A DNA stretch of 64,000 bases from Planctomycetaceae bacterium (GTDB lineage: Bacteria; Planctomycetota; Phycisphaerae; Phycisphaerales; SM1A02). Shown here piece by piece: positions 44,659 to 54,169 of the stretch. The translations under genes and the position numbers were made by a program. The first letter of the stretch is position 1; each line of letters starts with the position of its first letter. The DNA lies in the NCBI GenBank assembly GCA_027490145.1, contig JAIXYQ010000006.1:310001-374000 (forward strand), in the 5' to 3' direction. The notes below the pieces were generated by a model. The model did not search any database, was not told the origin of the DNA, and was given only the letters and a program-made list of their open reading frames with translations.

Positions 44659-45618
44659 ATGACGAAGCACCACACTGCACGCGCCTTCTCCCTGACCGAG
44701 CTCCTGGTCGCGATCGGCATCATCGTGATCCTGATCGGCCTGCTCCTGCCGGCCCTCGGCAAGGTCTCCGCGCGCGCGAAGGTCGCGCAGACCCAGAGCC
44801 TCATGAACGAGTTCTCGAAGGCCTGCGATGCGTTCTACCAGGAGTGGAACTACTACCCGGGCATCGTGCCCGAGAGCGTGCTCGCCGCCACCACCAACCC
44901 CGCCCTCACCGGCACGCAGAATGCCCTGCTTCACCTGATGGGCGGCGCGATCCGCGATGATGACCCGGCGTACGCAACTGCGACCGGCAACGTGCTCACC
45001 TTCAGCGATGGCACGCGGACCGTGCGCATCAAGGTCAACCCCGCGCAGATCGGGCGCGGCACGCGCGTCGAAGGCAAGGACCGTCCCTCGTACTTCACGC
45101 CCAAGGACAGCGACCTGGGCGAACTCGAGAACCCCACGGACTCGCTGGTCAACTATGCGGGCGTGCCCCATCTGAAGGATGCCTGGGGCAAGCCCATCGT
45201 GTACCTGCGTGCCCTTCGCGGCACCGGTCCGCTGATGGGTACGGGCTCGAGCGCCACGGCGATGCTGGCCGCGAAGCCCCAGTTCGTGCGCCTGACCGGT
45301 GATTCGTACTTCCGTGCCGAACCGCAGACCACGACCAACGATCCCGCCAAGTACAGCGTGCTCAACAACACGACCAACGGCACGCAGTTGCTCGCCGCCC
45401 TGATGCGTCACCCCGGATTCGGCACCTTCACCAACTCCACGACGGATCCGCTCAACGGCACGGCGAAGGGCAAGTACTACCTGTTCTCACCGGGCCCCGA
45501 TGGCATCTTCTTCAGCACGACGGATGGCCCCGGCATCACCAGCTTCACCGCAACGCAGTTCAGCGTGCCGAATCTGGTCACCGAGTACGACGACGTCGTG
45601 GTGACCGGCGGCGGCTGA
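44659..45618 (+). CDS. Type II secretion/type IV pilus-like pseudopilin
   Basis: 319 residues from ATG 44659, with GAGGAA about 5 nt upstream. TARAFSLTELLVAIGIIVILIGLLLPAL at residues 6-33 is a type III signal: cleavage before Phe10, Glu at +5, then the hydrophobic stem; the residue before the cut is Ala, not Gly. The rest is a soluble globular domain with DAWGKPIVYLR and YYLFSPGPDG, both seen in planctomycete pseudopilins. It should assemble in a pilus-like fibre. An FHA-PilB ATPase is encoded at 59.8-61.5 kb. Confidence 0.85.
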   Translation: MTKHHTARAFSLTELLVAIGIIVILIGLLLPALGKVSARAKVAQTQSLMNEFSKACDAFYQEWNYYPGIVPESVLAATTNPALTGTQNALLHLMGGAIRDDDPAYATATGNVLTFSDGTRTVRIKVNPAQIGRGTRVEGKDRPSYFTPKDSDLGELENPTDSLVNYAGVPHLKDAWGKPIVYLRALRGTGPLMGTGSSATAMLAAKPQFVRLTGDSYFRAEPQTTTNDPAKYSVLNNTTNGTQLLAALMRHPGFGTFTNSTTDPLNGTAKGKYYLFSPGPDGIFFSTTDGPGITSFTATQFSVPNLVTEYDDVVVTGGG

Positions 45619-45677
45619 GCTGCGCCACGCACGAGGCAACGGACCAACCCCGCTGCATCACAGCCTGACGAACGACA

Positions 45678-45704
45678 GCGGCGCAGCCCATTGGGCTGCG
45701 CCGC
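45678..45704. terminator. Bidirectional terminator hairpin
   Basis: A perfect 12-bp stem (45678-45689 with 45693-45704) with loop ATT sits between the convergent pseudopilin and Gly/Pro-rich protein genes. Confidence 0.75.
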
Positions 45705-45729
45705 GTTGCATCATGCGTCGTGGCGTCGA

Positions 45730-46428
45730 TCACTCCGGGAAATCAACCGGCTTGTCGGCCGGCGGCGGCGCGTCACCCGGCTCGCCCGCGGGCGGCTTGC
45801 CACCACCGGGGCCACCGGGGCGCTTCCCACCGGGGCCGCCAGGGCCACCGGGACCACCCTGACCGCCGCGGCCCTTGCCGGCGCCACCCTTCTCGGCGGC
45901 TTCCTTCTTCATGGCTTCCATCTTGGCCTTGACGGTGGTCTGCTGGTCAGCCGTCAACACACCCATCACGGTCGCCTGGAATTCTTCGGGCTTCGGTGCC
46001 TTCTCACGCAGCTTGGCCATCTCTTCCTTCAGCGCTTCCATCGCGGCCGGATCGGCCTGACCCGACTGGCGGGCTTCCATCATCTTCTTCATGAGTTCCT
46101 CCATCTTGGGCTGGAACTCCTTGGCCTTGGCGTCGACGGCGGCGCGTGCAGCGTCGATCTTCTGCTTCTGGTCCGGCGTGTAGGTGCCCTCCACGCTCTT
46201 CAGCGCATCGTTGAACATGCGGTACTGGACCATCGGCCCCTGCATGCCCCCTGCGCGGCGGCCCATGCCTTCACGACCACCGGGGCGACCGCCCTTCTGG
46301 CCTTCCTTCCCGCCGTCCTGCGCCGGCGCGTCGCCCTTGGGCGGTGCATCCTGGGCGATGGCGGGCAGGCTGACGAGGGCGGCAGCCAGGAGGCTGGCCG
46401 CAACGGGCAGGTGTCGATTCAGGAACAT
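45730..46428 (-). CDS. Secreted Spy/LTXXQ-like protein with Gly/Pro-rich tail
   Basis: 232 residues. Signal peptide at 1-25 (ending AIAQ). The middle (about 70-170) is a charged helical region with GVLTADQQTTVKAKM, similar to the LTXXQ motif of Spy/CpxP periplasmic chaperones. The N-terminal linker and C-terminal tail (from about 185) are low-complexity GGPGGPGG and KPP repeats. Probably a periplasmic stress or metal-related protein. Upstream there is no clear -10 box. Confidence 0.6.
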   Translation of the reverse strand: MFLNRHLPVAASLLAAALVSLPAIAQDAPPKGDAPAQDGGKEGQKGGRPGGREGMGRRAGGMQGPMVQYRMFNDALKSVEGTYTPDQKQKIDAARAAVDAKAKEFQPKMEELMKKMMEARQSGQADPAAMEALKEEMAKLREKAPKPEEFQATVMGVLTADQQTTVKAKMEAMKKEAAEKGGAGKGRGGQGGPGGPGGPGGKRPGGPGGGKPPAGEPGDAPPPADKPVDFPE

Positions 46429-46541
46429 GTTGTGCTCGCTTTCCGGGGCTTGGCCCCTGTGTCGGAGTGAGATTGCCGAAGCATCGGCTCCGGGGACAGC
46501 CAATCATGAAAGCCCTACCATTTGACCCCCAACCCCGAGCC

Positions 46542-47642
46542 ATGACCACCCTCACCCCCGACCTCGTCACGCAGGCCCTCCGCACCGTCAACGACCCGGA
46601 ACTGCACAAGGACCTGGTGACGCTCGAGATGGTGAAGGGCATCCAGATCGATGGCAACACGGTCACCGTCGGCATCGAGCTGACGACGCCGGCGTGCCCC
46701 ATGAAGGACCGGATCCGCAACGACGTCACGGCGGCGATCGCGGCCCAGGCCGCGACGATCGGTGCGCCGACCCCGCAGGTGGTCGTCGAGTTCACGGCCG
46801 ACGTGCGGCGGCCCAACCAGAAGGCCCGGGAAGGCGGCAACCCCTTGCCCATGGTCAAGCAGGTGATCGCGGTCGGCGCAGGCAAGGGCGGCGTGGGCAA
46901 GAGCACGATCAGCGTGAACCTCGCCGTCGCGCTCGCCCGCATGGGCGCCAAGGTCGGCCTCCTCGATGGCGACATCTACGGCCCGAGCCTGCCGACGCTG
47001 CTCGGTCTCGACGACATCGGTGCGGTCGCGCGCGGCAACATCCTCATGCCCTTCGAGGTGCACGGCATCAAGGCCATGACCATCGGCAAGCTCGTCGACC
47101 CCGACAAGGCGCTCGTCTGGCGCGGGCCGATGGCGCACGGTGCCTTCAAGCAGCTCGCCACGCAGACCGATTGGGGTGCGCTCGATTACCTGATCATCGA
47201 CCTGCCGCCGGGCACGGGCGATGTGCCGCTCACGCTGGCACAGCTCCTTCCCGTCACGGGGGCCGTCGTGGTCTGCACGCCGCAGCGCGTGGCGCAGGAC
47301 GATGCCCGTCGGGCCGTGCGCATGTTCGAGGGCCTGGGCATCGACGTGCTCGGCGTCGTCGAGAACATGAGCTACTTCGTCGGCGACGATGGCAAGGAGT
47401 ACGACCTCTTCGGCCGAGGCGGCGCGGAGATGATGGCCCAGCAGATGGGCCTGCCGTTCCTGGGCAGCATGCCGATCCACATGGCGCTGCGCAAGAACTC
47501 CGACGCCGGCACGCCATCGGCCAATTGGGACGTGCCGGCGATGGGTCGCCAGCTCGATGCCATGGCCCAGGCTCTCGCAGGCCAGGTGAGCATCGCCAGC
47601 ATGCGGGGCCAGTTCGTGCAACCCACGATCAGCGTGCGCTGA
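46542..47642 (+). CDS. Mrp/ApbC-family P-loop ATPase (iron-sulfur carrier type) lacking CxxC
   Basis: 366 residues from ATG 46542. Residues 1-90 are a MIP18-like domain (VTQALRTVNDPELHKDLVTLEMV). GKGGVGKST at 114-122 is the deviant Walker A, followed by LLDGDIYGPS and LPPGTGDVPLT. At 274-294 it reads ENMSYFVGDDGKEYDLFG, where many relatives have a CxxC pair that holds the bridging cluster. With Cys missing, cluster carrying by the classic mechanism is doubtful, though such Mrp proteins exist elsewhere. The family role is cluster assembly or transfer. Confidence 0.9.
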   Translation: MTTLTPDLVTQALRTVNDPELHKDLVTLEMVKGIQIDGNTVTVGIELTTPACPMKDRIRNDVTAAIAAQAATIGAPTPQVVVEFTADVRRPNQKAREGGNPLPMVKQVIAVGAGKGGVGKSTISVNLAVALARMGAKVGLLDGDIYGPSLPTLLGLDDIGAVARGNILMPFEVHGIKAMTIGKLVDPDKALVWRGPMAHGAFKQLATQTDWGALDYLIIDLPPGTGDVPLTLAQLLPVTGAVVVCTPQRVAQDDARRAVRMFEGLGIDVLGVVENMSYFVGDDGKEYDLFGRGGAEMMAQQMGLPFLGSMPIHMALRKNSDAGTPSANWDVPAMGRQLDAMAQALAGQVSIASMRGQFVQPTISVR

Positions 47643-49067
47643 TCAGCAGGTGCTGCGTCCCACGGGCGCGCCCTGCTCGACCGGATAGCCGCGCCCCGCC
47701 CAGGGCCAGTAGCCGCCACGCAGGTTGACGACCGGGTAGCCGCGGCGCTTGAGGTACGCACACGCTCGGGCGCTGCGACTGCCGCTGCGGCAATAGACGA
47801 TGAGTTCGCGACCCGCCGGCAACTCGTCGAGCTTGTGGGGCAATTGGCTGAAGGGCGCGAAGACCGCCCCGGGCAGGTGACCCGACTCATACTCCCCGCA
47901 CAGACGGACATCGACGATCGCCGCGCCGGCCTGCCATCGCCGGTGCGCCTCGGTGGCCCCGATCTCCTCGATCCCATCGGCATCGAACGCATCCTCGGGG
48001 ATGGCATCGAACTCGGCGGGCGTGGTCCATCCCGAGAACTCGTCGATCCCGACTCGGAAGAGGATGCGCACGGCCTTCTCGAGCTCGTCCTCTTCGCAGA
48101 CCAGGAGGACCGCATCCCCGGGCTCGAGATAGCTCCCGGCGGCGTTGGCGAAGTGACGGTCCAGCGGCGCGCTGATCGAGCCGGGCAGGAATCCCTCGCA
48201 GAATCGGCTCCACGATCGGCAGTCGATCACCACGTTCACCGGATCGGCGGCAGCCTGCATGAAGCGCACCGCATCGAGCCGACCGGGCAAGCGCAACTCA
48301 CCACTCGCGCCCTCGATGTTCCGGCGCTTCACGCGCACGAAATACGCCGGCGGATCGGGCAGGCCACGGAGGACCTTGTCCATGAAGGCTCCGTCGTCAT
48401 CCGCGGCGCGAAGGCTGCCGTTAATCCGGCGCTCGATGCGCAGGCTCGACTGCGGCAGGGCGCAGATCGACCGGCCACAGAGGCTGCCCGCGGTGTGCCC
48501 GGGCAGGATCCGCACCTCGTCGGGCATCTCGGCGAGCCGTCGCAGCGCCGCCTGCAGGTCGCGGGCGTTGCGCTCGAGCTCGGCCCGGTCGCCCGAGCGC
48601 GACCCGAGGTCGGGTCGACCGACCTCGCCGGCGAAGAGGAAGTCGCCGGTCAGCATGGCCCGCACGGCCCCGTCGCCATCCACGAGCTCGAACGAGAGGC
48701 TCTCGCGCGTATGACCCGGCGTGTGCAGCACACGCACGCGGACCGAGCCGATGCGGATCTCGTCGCCGTCGCCGAGCATGGTGGTGCGGTCCGCGCAGCC
48801 CTCGCACCATGCGGGCCGTGAACCCTCGCGGCTCAGGTAGCCGTGCACGCCGTGGCGTTCGACGAGCTCGCGGAGCCCGCTCACGAAATCGGCATGCAGG
48901 TGCGTGTCCGCCGCGGCGACGATGCGGAGCCCTGACTGGTCGGCGACCTTGAGGGCTCGATCGACGTCCCGGGCGCAATCGAACACGATCGCCTCACGCG
49001 ATGCGGGGCAGCCCACCAAGTAGGCAGCCTGCGACAGCGAGTCATCATGGATGCGTCGAAGCAGCAT
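47643..49067 (-). CDS. Persulfide dioxygenase-rhodanese fusion (CstB-like)
   Basis: 474 residues. N-terminal MBL domain with THLHADFVSG near 54-63 (the ETHE1-type HxHxD motif), HTPGHTRES and GHTAGSL. A first rhodanese-like domain (about 265-350) has IDCRSWSRFCEGFLPGSI but no active-site CxxGxxS loop. A second rhodanese (about 370-465) has YCRSGSRSA with the catalytic Cys. This MBL-pseudorhodanese-rhodanese order is that of S. aureus CstB, which oxidises persulfides to thiosulfate. TACGAT ends 7 nt before ATG 49067. Confidence 0.87.
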   Translation of the reverse strand: MLLRRIHDDSLSQAAYLVGCPASREAIVFDCARDVDRALKVADQSGLRIVAAADTHLHADFVSGLRELVERHGVHGYLSREGSRPAWCEGCADRTTMLGDGDEIRIGSVRVRVLHTPGHTRESLSFELVDGDGAVRAMLTGDFLFAGEVGRPDLGSRSGDRAELERNARDLQAALRRLAEMPDEVRILPGHTAGSLCGRSICALPQSSLRIERRINGSLRAADDDGAFMDKVLRGLPDPPAYFVRVKRRNIEGASGELRLPGRLDAVRFMQAAADPVNVVIDCRSWSRFCEGFLPGSISAPLDRHFANAAGSYLEPGDAVLLVCEEDELEKAVRILFRVGIDEFSGWTTPAEFDAIPEDAFDADGIEEIGATEAHRRWQAGAAIVDVRLCGEYESGHLPGAVFAPFSQLPHKLDELPAGRELIVYCRSGSRSARACAYLKRRGYPVVNLRGGYWPWAGRGYPVEQGAPVGRSTC

Positions 49068-49074
49068 CGATCGG

Positions 49075-49080
49075 ATCGTA
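49075..49080 (-). promoter_or_regulatory. -10-like TACGAT before the CstB-like gene
   Basis: TACGAT on the minus strand leaves 7 nt to ATG 49067, in the short gap after the kbl gene. Confidence 0.45.
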
Positions 49081-49094
49081 TGGCCGCTGGAGGA

Positions 49095-50318
49095 TCACGC
49101 GAACTCGCGCTTGAGCTGCGCGAGCCCCTTCAGCAGCGCATCGATGTGCTCCGGCCCGTGGGCAGCCGAGACCTGCACGCGGAGGCGAGCATGGCCCTCG
49201 GGCACCACCGGATAGCCGAAGCCGATCACGAACACGCCCAGTTCAAGCAATCGGCGGCTCATCGCGATGGCCTTGGCGGTGTCGTGCACGATGATCGGGC
49301 AGATCGCCGTCGGGCTCTTGAGCACCTCGAAGCCGACGTCGGCGATCCCCTGCCGCACCGCCGCCACGTTGCGACGCAGTCGTTCCACGCGCTCAGGCTC
49401 CTGCATCAGCACCTCGATCGCCTTGTCGGCGCTGCAGGCAATCGTGCACGGGAGCGCGTTGGAGAAGAGCGTGGGGCGACCACGCTGCACCAACAGGTCC
49501 GTCGCGGCGCGGCTGCCGCAGATGTAGCCCCCTGCACCGCCACCGAGCGCCTTGCCCAGCGTGCCGGTGAAGTAGTCGACCGCCGAGGCGGCCATGCCCC
49601 AGTGTTCGTGCGTCCCGCGACCGGTGCGTCCCATCACGCCGGTGCCGTGGCTGTCATCGACGACCAGCTTGGCTCCGAACTCGTCACAGAGCGCCCGGAT
49701 CCCCGGCAGGTCGCCCAGGTCGCCCTCCATGCTGAAGACGCCGTCGGTCACGACCCAGGCCGTGCCGGTGACCTCCGGATTGGCGCGCGCCTCCTGGAGC
49801 TTGGCCCGCAACGAGGCCAGGTCACCGTGGCGGTAGACGGTCTTGTGCAGGCCCTTCTTGATCACCGCGGCCAGTCGGATGCCATCGATGATGCTGGCGT
49901 GGTTCAGCTCGTCGCTGATGATGATGTCACCCGGTTCACAGAGGGTGGGGAAGATCGCCTCGTTGGCGTTCCAGCAGCTCGTGAAGGTGTACGAACTCTC
50001 GACGCCGTAGAAGTCGGCGATGCGCCGTTCGAGCCGCTCATGGCAGTCGAAGGTCCCGCAGATGAAGCGCACGCTGGCGGTGCCGGCGCCGTAGCGGCGA
50101 AGCCCGTCGATACCGGCCTCGACCACCCGCGGGTCGTTCGCGAGGCCGAGGTAGTTGTTGCTGCAGAAGCACGCGACCTCGCCGAAGCCGCGCAGGCGCA
50201 CCGTGGCATCCATGGGCCCCTCGATGGTCTGCAGGATCTTGAGCTGACCGCTCTCGCGCAGGCCCTTCAGGATCGTTTCGGTGCGGGATTCGAAGGCATT
50301 CGCGGCCAAGGTCGTCAT
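49095..50318 (-). CDS. kbl: Glycine C-acetyltransferase (2-amino-3-ketobutyrate CoA ligase)
   Basis: 407 residues, a class II alpha-oxoamine synthase. CSNNYLGLANDPRV, GTGVMGRTGRGTHEH and the PLP Lys in GTLGKALGGGAGGY are conserved. LFSNALPC is the Kbl-type version of the substrate segment. It splits 2-amino-3-ketobutyrate into glycine and acetyl-CoA. Lying 86 nt after a threonine dehydrogenase gene, it very likely acts as the second step of threonine breakdown. Confidence 0.92.
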   Translation of the reverse strand: MTTLAANAFESRTETILKGLRESGQLKILQTIEGPMDATVRLRGFGEVACFCSNNYLGLANDPRVVEAGIDGLRRYGAGTASVRFICGTFDCHERLERRIADFYGVESSYTFTSCWNANEAIFPTLCEPGDIIISDELNHASIIDGIRLAAVIKKGLHKTVYRHGDLASLRAKLQEARANPEVTGTAWVVTDGVFSMEGDLGDLPGIRALCDEFGAKLVVDDSHGTGVMGRTGRGTHEHWGMAASAVDYFTGTLGKALGGGAGGYICGSRAATDLLVQRGRPTLFSNALPCTIACSADKAIEVLMQEPERVERLRRNVAAVRQGIADVGFEVLKSPTAICPIIVHDTAKAIAMSRRLLELGVFVIGFGYPVVPEGHARLRVQVSAAHGPEHIDALLKGLAQLKREFA

Positions 50319-50324
50319 GGCCGG

Positions 50325-50330
50325 AGTCTA
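50325..50330 (-). promoter_or_regulatory. -10-like TAGACT before kbl
   Basis: TAGACT on the minus strand leaves 6 nt to ATG 50318, so kbl can be transcribed on its own. Confidence 0.45.
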
Positions 50331-50404
50331 GCGGCCACCTGCCGCCAAGCCCGCAGCCAGGGCAGCGCGCGCAGCCGCCCGGACAGGCGACCGACCGCGC
50401 CCGC

Positions 50405-51472
50405 TCAACCGTACCGGGCGCGCACGGCGGGCACGAGGTAGTCGCGGAACGCCTCGTCGAACCCATGCACCGGCGACCAGCCCCAATCACGACGCGCGGC
50501 GGAGTCATCCAGGTCCATCGGCCAGCTGTCCACGATGCGCTGTCGCGCCTCGACGGGCGAGTAGGTGATCTCGGCGCGCGGGAAGAACTCGCGCACCTTG
50601 GCCTCGATCTGGGCCGCCGTGGGCGCGAAGGCCGTGACGTTGTAGACCTGCCGCGAGAGCCGCGAGCGCGGGGCCTGCGCCAAGTGGGTGAGCGCACGCA
50701 CCGCGTCGGGCATGGTCATGAATGAGATCTGCGAATCCGGCCGCACGAAGCACGAGTACGGCTTGCCCTGCGCCGCAGCGTGGAGCATCTCCGGGCCGTA
50801 GTCGCTCGTGCCGCCCATCGGGACGGTGTCCGCCGAGATGATGCCCGGGAACCGGATCGACCGGAAGTCGACCCGCGCCGTGCCGCGATCGGCGTCGAGC
50901 AGCCGGTAGTGCCGCATGTAGTAGCGGCCCATGTCCTCGACGGCACGCTTGTTGAGGCCGTACATCGTGATGGGGTCGCCGCACTCGTCCTCGCCCACCA
51001 TGCCGGCGGCGACCTTGGCTGCGAGCGACTCCACGCCGTACGCCGCGATGGTGCTCGGGAACATGAACGGCACGTCGTGTCCACGGCGGCGCGCGGACTC
51101 CGCGGCCAGCTTGAGCAGCGTGCCGCTGCCCATGACGTTGACCGAGAGCGCGAGCTCAGGGTTGCGCTCTCCGCTCGAGGAGAGCAGCGCCGCCAGGTGC
51201 CAGACTTCACCGATGTCGTGCTTGGACGCCAGCGCCTGCACGAACTCGGCATCGGCCACGCTGCCGCAGTACGAATGGCTCGAGGCCGCGGCGGCCTCGC
51301 CGTGCAGCTCACGCAGGTCGATCGACACGATCTCGCGCTGACCACCCCACTGGCCATGCAGGTGCTTCAAGAGGGCGTGGCCCATCTCACCGCCCGCACC
51401 CGTCACGAGGATCGCTCCGGTGGTGCTGCCGGTCGTGGCGTGTCGCTTTGGTTCAGTCATGGTGCTCGTCAT
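50405..51472 (-). CDS. L-threonine 3-dehydrogenase, short-chain (epimerase-like) type
   Basis: 355 residues from ATG 51472 (next ATG at 51460). The extended SDR fold opens ILVTGAGGEMG with the GxxGxxG NAD motif. The active-site part reads PSTIAAYG...ITMYGLNKRAVE (Ser, Tyr, Lys triad). DFRSIRFPGIISADTVPMGGTSDY is close to known UDP-galactose-epimerase-like threonine dehydrogenases. It oxidises threonine to 2-amino-3-ketobutyrate, the substrate of Kbl next door. TACAAT ends 11 nt before the start. Confidence 0.85.
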   Translation of the reverse strand: MTSTMTEPKRHATTGSTTGAILVTGAGGEMGHALLKHLHGQWGGQREIVSIDLRELHGEAAAASSHSYCGSVADAEFVQALASKHDIGEVWHLAALLSSSGERNPELALSVNVMGSGTLLKLAAESARRRGHDVPFMFPSTIAAYGVESLAAKVAAGMVGEDECGDPITMYGLNKRAVEDMGRYYMRHYRLLDADRGTARVDFRSIRFPGIISADTVPMGGTSDYGPEMLHAAAQGKPYSCFVRPDSQISFMTMPDAVRALTHLAQAPRSRLSRQVYNVTAFAPTAAQIEAKVREFFPRAEITYSPVEARQRIVDSWPMDLDDSAARRDWGWSPVHGFDEAFRDYLVPAVRARYG

Positions 51473-51483
51473 GGTGTCCCCCG

Positions 51484-51489
51484 ATTGTA
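51484..51489 (-). promoter_or_regulatory. -10 TACAAT for the threonine dehydrogenase gene
   Basis: TACAAT on the minus strand leaves 11 nt to ATG 51472. Confidence 0.45.
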
Positions 51490-51501
51490 GGAAAGGGCCC
51501 G

Positions 51502-52521
51502 TCAGGCCCGGCAACCCAATCGCGCCAGAAGTTCCCGGGTTGCCTTGATGCCGTCGGGCTCCGACAGGCGGCCGCCCTCGTACTCGATGCCCACCCAGCC
51601 CGAGTACCCCGCGGCGCGGACCAGACCGAGCATCCGCGGATAGTCGATCTTCGTCTCGCTGCCCTCTGCATCGAAGTCGTAGCTCTTGGCACTCACGGCC
51701 TTGGCGAAGGGCATGAGGTCCTTGACCCCCTGATACCGGTCGTACTCGTAGAAGTTGCCGAAATCGGGCAGCGTGCCGCAGTTGTCCATGCCGACCGCCT
51801 TCATCACGACCGCGAGCCAGTCGCCGTGGCTCGACAGGCCACCGTGGTTCTCGACGATGACGTTCAGCGCGAGCGGCTTGGCCAGCTCGGCAAGCCGGCG
51901 CAGGCCATCGGCACTCAGGCGCGCCTGCTCCGCGCGCTCGCCACTGCTCTGAGCATTCACGCGGATCGAATGACACCCCAGGTGCTTGGCCAGGTCGAGC
52001 CACTTCCGGTGGTTGTCCACGGCCTTGGCGCGCTTGGCATCGTCGGGATCGCCGAGCGCCCCCTCGCCGTCGCACATGATGAGCACGCTGGTGACGCCGG
52101 CATCGCCGCAGCGGCGCTTCAGGTCATCCGCGAAGCCTGCGGTACCCACCACGTCCTTGTAGAAGCTGTTGACGTATTCCACCCCCAGGATCCCGAAGTC
52201 ACGCGCGGCAACCGCCGGGAAATCGAGCGGTTTGACGGCACCGGCGAAAAGCGACTTGTGGAGGCTCCACTGCGCGAGCGAGATCCGCAGCGGCTTGGCA
52301 TCCACGGCCGTGGGCTTGGCTGCATCCGCTGGATCCTGCCAGGCGCCCAGCGCTGCACCGCCGAGTGCCGCCATCGCCACACCCGCACCCAGCACGGAAC
52401 GACGACTGACCCCATCGCCCGACGCATGGCCCGGCGCATCGACCGCTGCCGATGCGCCCGCATCACGAGGTGCCATCATGCCCGAGCCAGCGTGGGGATG
52501 ATCGATGCGGTCGTGGTCCAT
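51502..52521 (-). CDS. Tat-exported sugar phosphate isomerase/epimerase-like TIM barrel
   Basis: 339 residues. The N-terminal 65 residues hold a twin-arginine signal, SRRSVLGAG near 39-47 and then an Ala/Gly hydrophobic stretch. From about 75 it is an AP endonuclease 2/xylose-isomerase-like barrel: ISLAQWSLH, LGVEYVNSFYKD, NVIVENHGGLS, DFGNFYEYD and GIEYEGGRL, with the metal-binding Glu, His and Asp expected. Related exported proteins are numerous in planctomycetes; substrate unknown. It starts 22 nt after guaA with AGGAA upstream, so the two are probably cotranscribed. Confidence 0.82.
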   Translation of the reverse strand: MDHDRIDHPHAGSGMMAPRDAGASAAVDAPGHASGDGVSRRSVLGAGVAMAALGGAALGAWQDPADAAKPTAVDAKPLRISLAQWSLHKSLFAGAVKPLDFPAVAARDFGILGVEYVNSFYKDVVGTAGFADDLKRRCGDAGVTSVLIMCDGEGALGDPDDAKRAKAVDNHRKWLDLAKHLGCHSIRVNAQSSGERAEQARLSADGLRRLAELAKPLALNVIVENHGGLSSHGDWLAVVMKAVGMDNCGTLPDFGNFYEYDRYQGVKDLMPFAKAVSAKSYDFDAEGSETKIDYPRMLGLVRAAGYSGWVGIEYEGGRLSEPDGIKATRELLARLGCRA

Positions 52522-52543
52522 GGTTGGTTCCTGCGCGTCGCGA

Positions 52544-54127
52544 TCACTCCCACTCGATGGTGGCCGGCGGCTTGCTGCTGATGTCGTACACCACTCGGTT
52601 GACGCCGCGCACCTCGTTGATGATCCGGTTGCTGATGCGGCCGAGCACGTCGTAGGGCAGATGTGCCCAATCGGCGGTCATGAAGTCCTCGGTCGTCACG
52701 GCACGCAGGGCCACCACATTGTCGTAGGTGCGGCCATCGCCCATCACGCCCACGCTGCGCACGGGCAGCAGCACGGCGAAGACCTGGCTCGTGCGGTCGT
52801 AGAGCTCGGCGGCGCGGATCTCCTCGAGCAGGATCGCATCGCACGCGCGCAGCACCTCGAGCTTCGCCGGCGTCACCTCGCCGAGGACGCGGACCGCGAG
52901 GCCCGGCCCGGGGAACGGGTGCCGCCAGACCATGTCGCGCGGAAGCCCGAGGACCTCGCCGAGGCGGCGGACCTCGTCCTTGAAGAGCATGCGCAGCGGC
53001 TCCACGAGTTCGAACCCCAGTTGTTCCGGAAGCCCACCGACGTTGTGGTGCAGCTTGATGTTCGCAGCCGTCCCCGCATGACCATGGCCGGACTCGATCA
53101 CGTCGGGATAGAGGGTGCCCTGCGCGAGGAACCGCACGTCACCGTCCACGCCGGCCGCCGCGACCTTGAAGACGTCGATGAAGCGATGCCCGATGCGGCG
53201 GCGCTTCTCCTGCGGTTCGTCGATGCCCGCGAGATCGCCGAGGAACTCGCGAGTCGCATCCACCACGCGCAGGTCGACGTCGAAGTGGCTCCTGAAGGTC
53301 TGCTCCACGAGTTCGCGCTCGCCCCGCCGGAGCAACCCGTTGTCGACGAAGATGCAGGTGACCTGCGTGCCGATCGCCTTGGCCAGCAGCGCCGCCACCA
53401 CGCTGCTGTCGACGCCACCGGACAGCCCGCAGATGACCCGCGACGATCCGACGACGGACCGGATCCGCTCGCACTCGGCTTCCATGAAGTCCGCCATGGT
53501 CCACGAGCCGGTGCATCCGCACTCGCCGTAGAGGAAGTTGCGCAGGAGATCGCGCCCCTGCGGCGTATGCGTGACCTCGGGATGGAACTGCACGCCCCAG
53601 AATCGCTTGCCGGCATGACGCACGGCGGCATTGGGGCACGTCGACGTGCTGGCCAGGACCTCGAACGACGAACCGAGTCCGGTGACCTGGTCACCGTGGC
53701 TCATCCAGACCGTGGTCCGCGACGGCATGCCCTTCATCAGGTCGGCACCGTCACCCACGTCGATCTCCGCCCGGCCGAACTCACGGTGGCTCGCCGACAC
53801 CACGGTGCCACCCAGCATCTGGCACCCCAGCTGCATGCCGTAGCAGATGCCCAGGACCGGAACGCCCAGATCGAACAGCCCCGGATCGCATCGCGGCGCG
53901 CCGGCCTCGTTCACGCTCGCCGGCCCGCCTGAGAGGATGATCCCCTTGGGGGCATACGCCTGCAGTTCCTTCAGCGAAGCATCCGGGCGGACCAGGACGC
54001 TGTACGCACCCGCCTCACGAACCCGACGCGCGATCAACTGCGCGAACTGGCTGCCGAAGTCAAGGATCAGGATGGTGTCGGTGGTGAGCGCCGAAGGCTT
54101 GAGCGTGGCCGTCATGGTTAGGTTCAT
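52544..54127 (-). CDS. guaA: GMP synthase (glutamine-hydrolysing)
   Basis: 527 residues from ATG 54127 (ATG 54115 is possible). Glutaminase domain: LGICYGMQ with the nucleophilic Cys, and [14 protein letters not shown] pyrophosphatase domain: [12 protein letters not shown] near residues 225-236, then KLHHNVGG and [12 protein letters not shown]. The C-terminal part ends [13 protein letters not shown]. It makes GMP from XMP. TAGACT at 54164-54169 (minus) gives a leader of about 30 nt. Confidence 0.97.
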   Translation of the reverse strand: MNLTMTATLKPSALTTDTILILDFGSQFAQLIARRVREAGAYSVLVRPDASLKELQAYAPKGIILSGGPASVNEAGAPRCDPGLFDLGVPVLGICYGMQLGCQMLGGTVVSASHREFGRAEIDVGDGADLMKGMPSRTTVWMSHGDQVTGLGSSFEVLASTSTCPNAAVRHAGKRFWGVQFHPEVTHTPQGRDLLRNFLYGECGCTGSWTMADFMEAECERIRSVVGSSRVICGLSGGVDSSVVAALLAKAIGTQVTCIFVDNGLLRRGERELVEQTFRSHFDVDLRVVDATREFLGDLAGIDEPQEKRRRIGHRFIDVFKVAAAGVDGDVRFLAQGTLYPDVIESGHGHAGTAANIKLHHNVGGLPEQLGFELVEPLRMLFKDEVRRLGEVLGLPRDMVWRHPFPGPGLAVRVLGEVTPAKLEVLRACDAILLEEIRAAELYDRTSQVFAVLLPVRSVGVMGDGRTYDNVVALRAVTTEDFMTADWAHLPYDVLGRISNRIINEVRGVNRVVYDISSKPPATIEWE

Positions 54128-54163
54128 CCGGTCCCGGCCGGGAGATGGTCCGGGAAGCGGGCG

Positions 54164-54169
54164 AGTCTA
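54164..54169 (-). promoter_or_regulatory. Possible -10 TAGACT for guaA
   Basis: TAGACT on the minus strand, 36 nt before ATG 54127, overlapping the dprA stop region. Confidence 0.35.
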
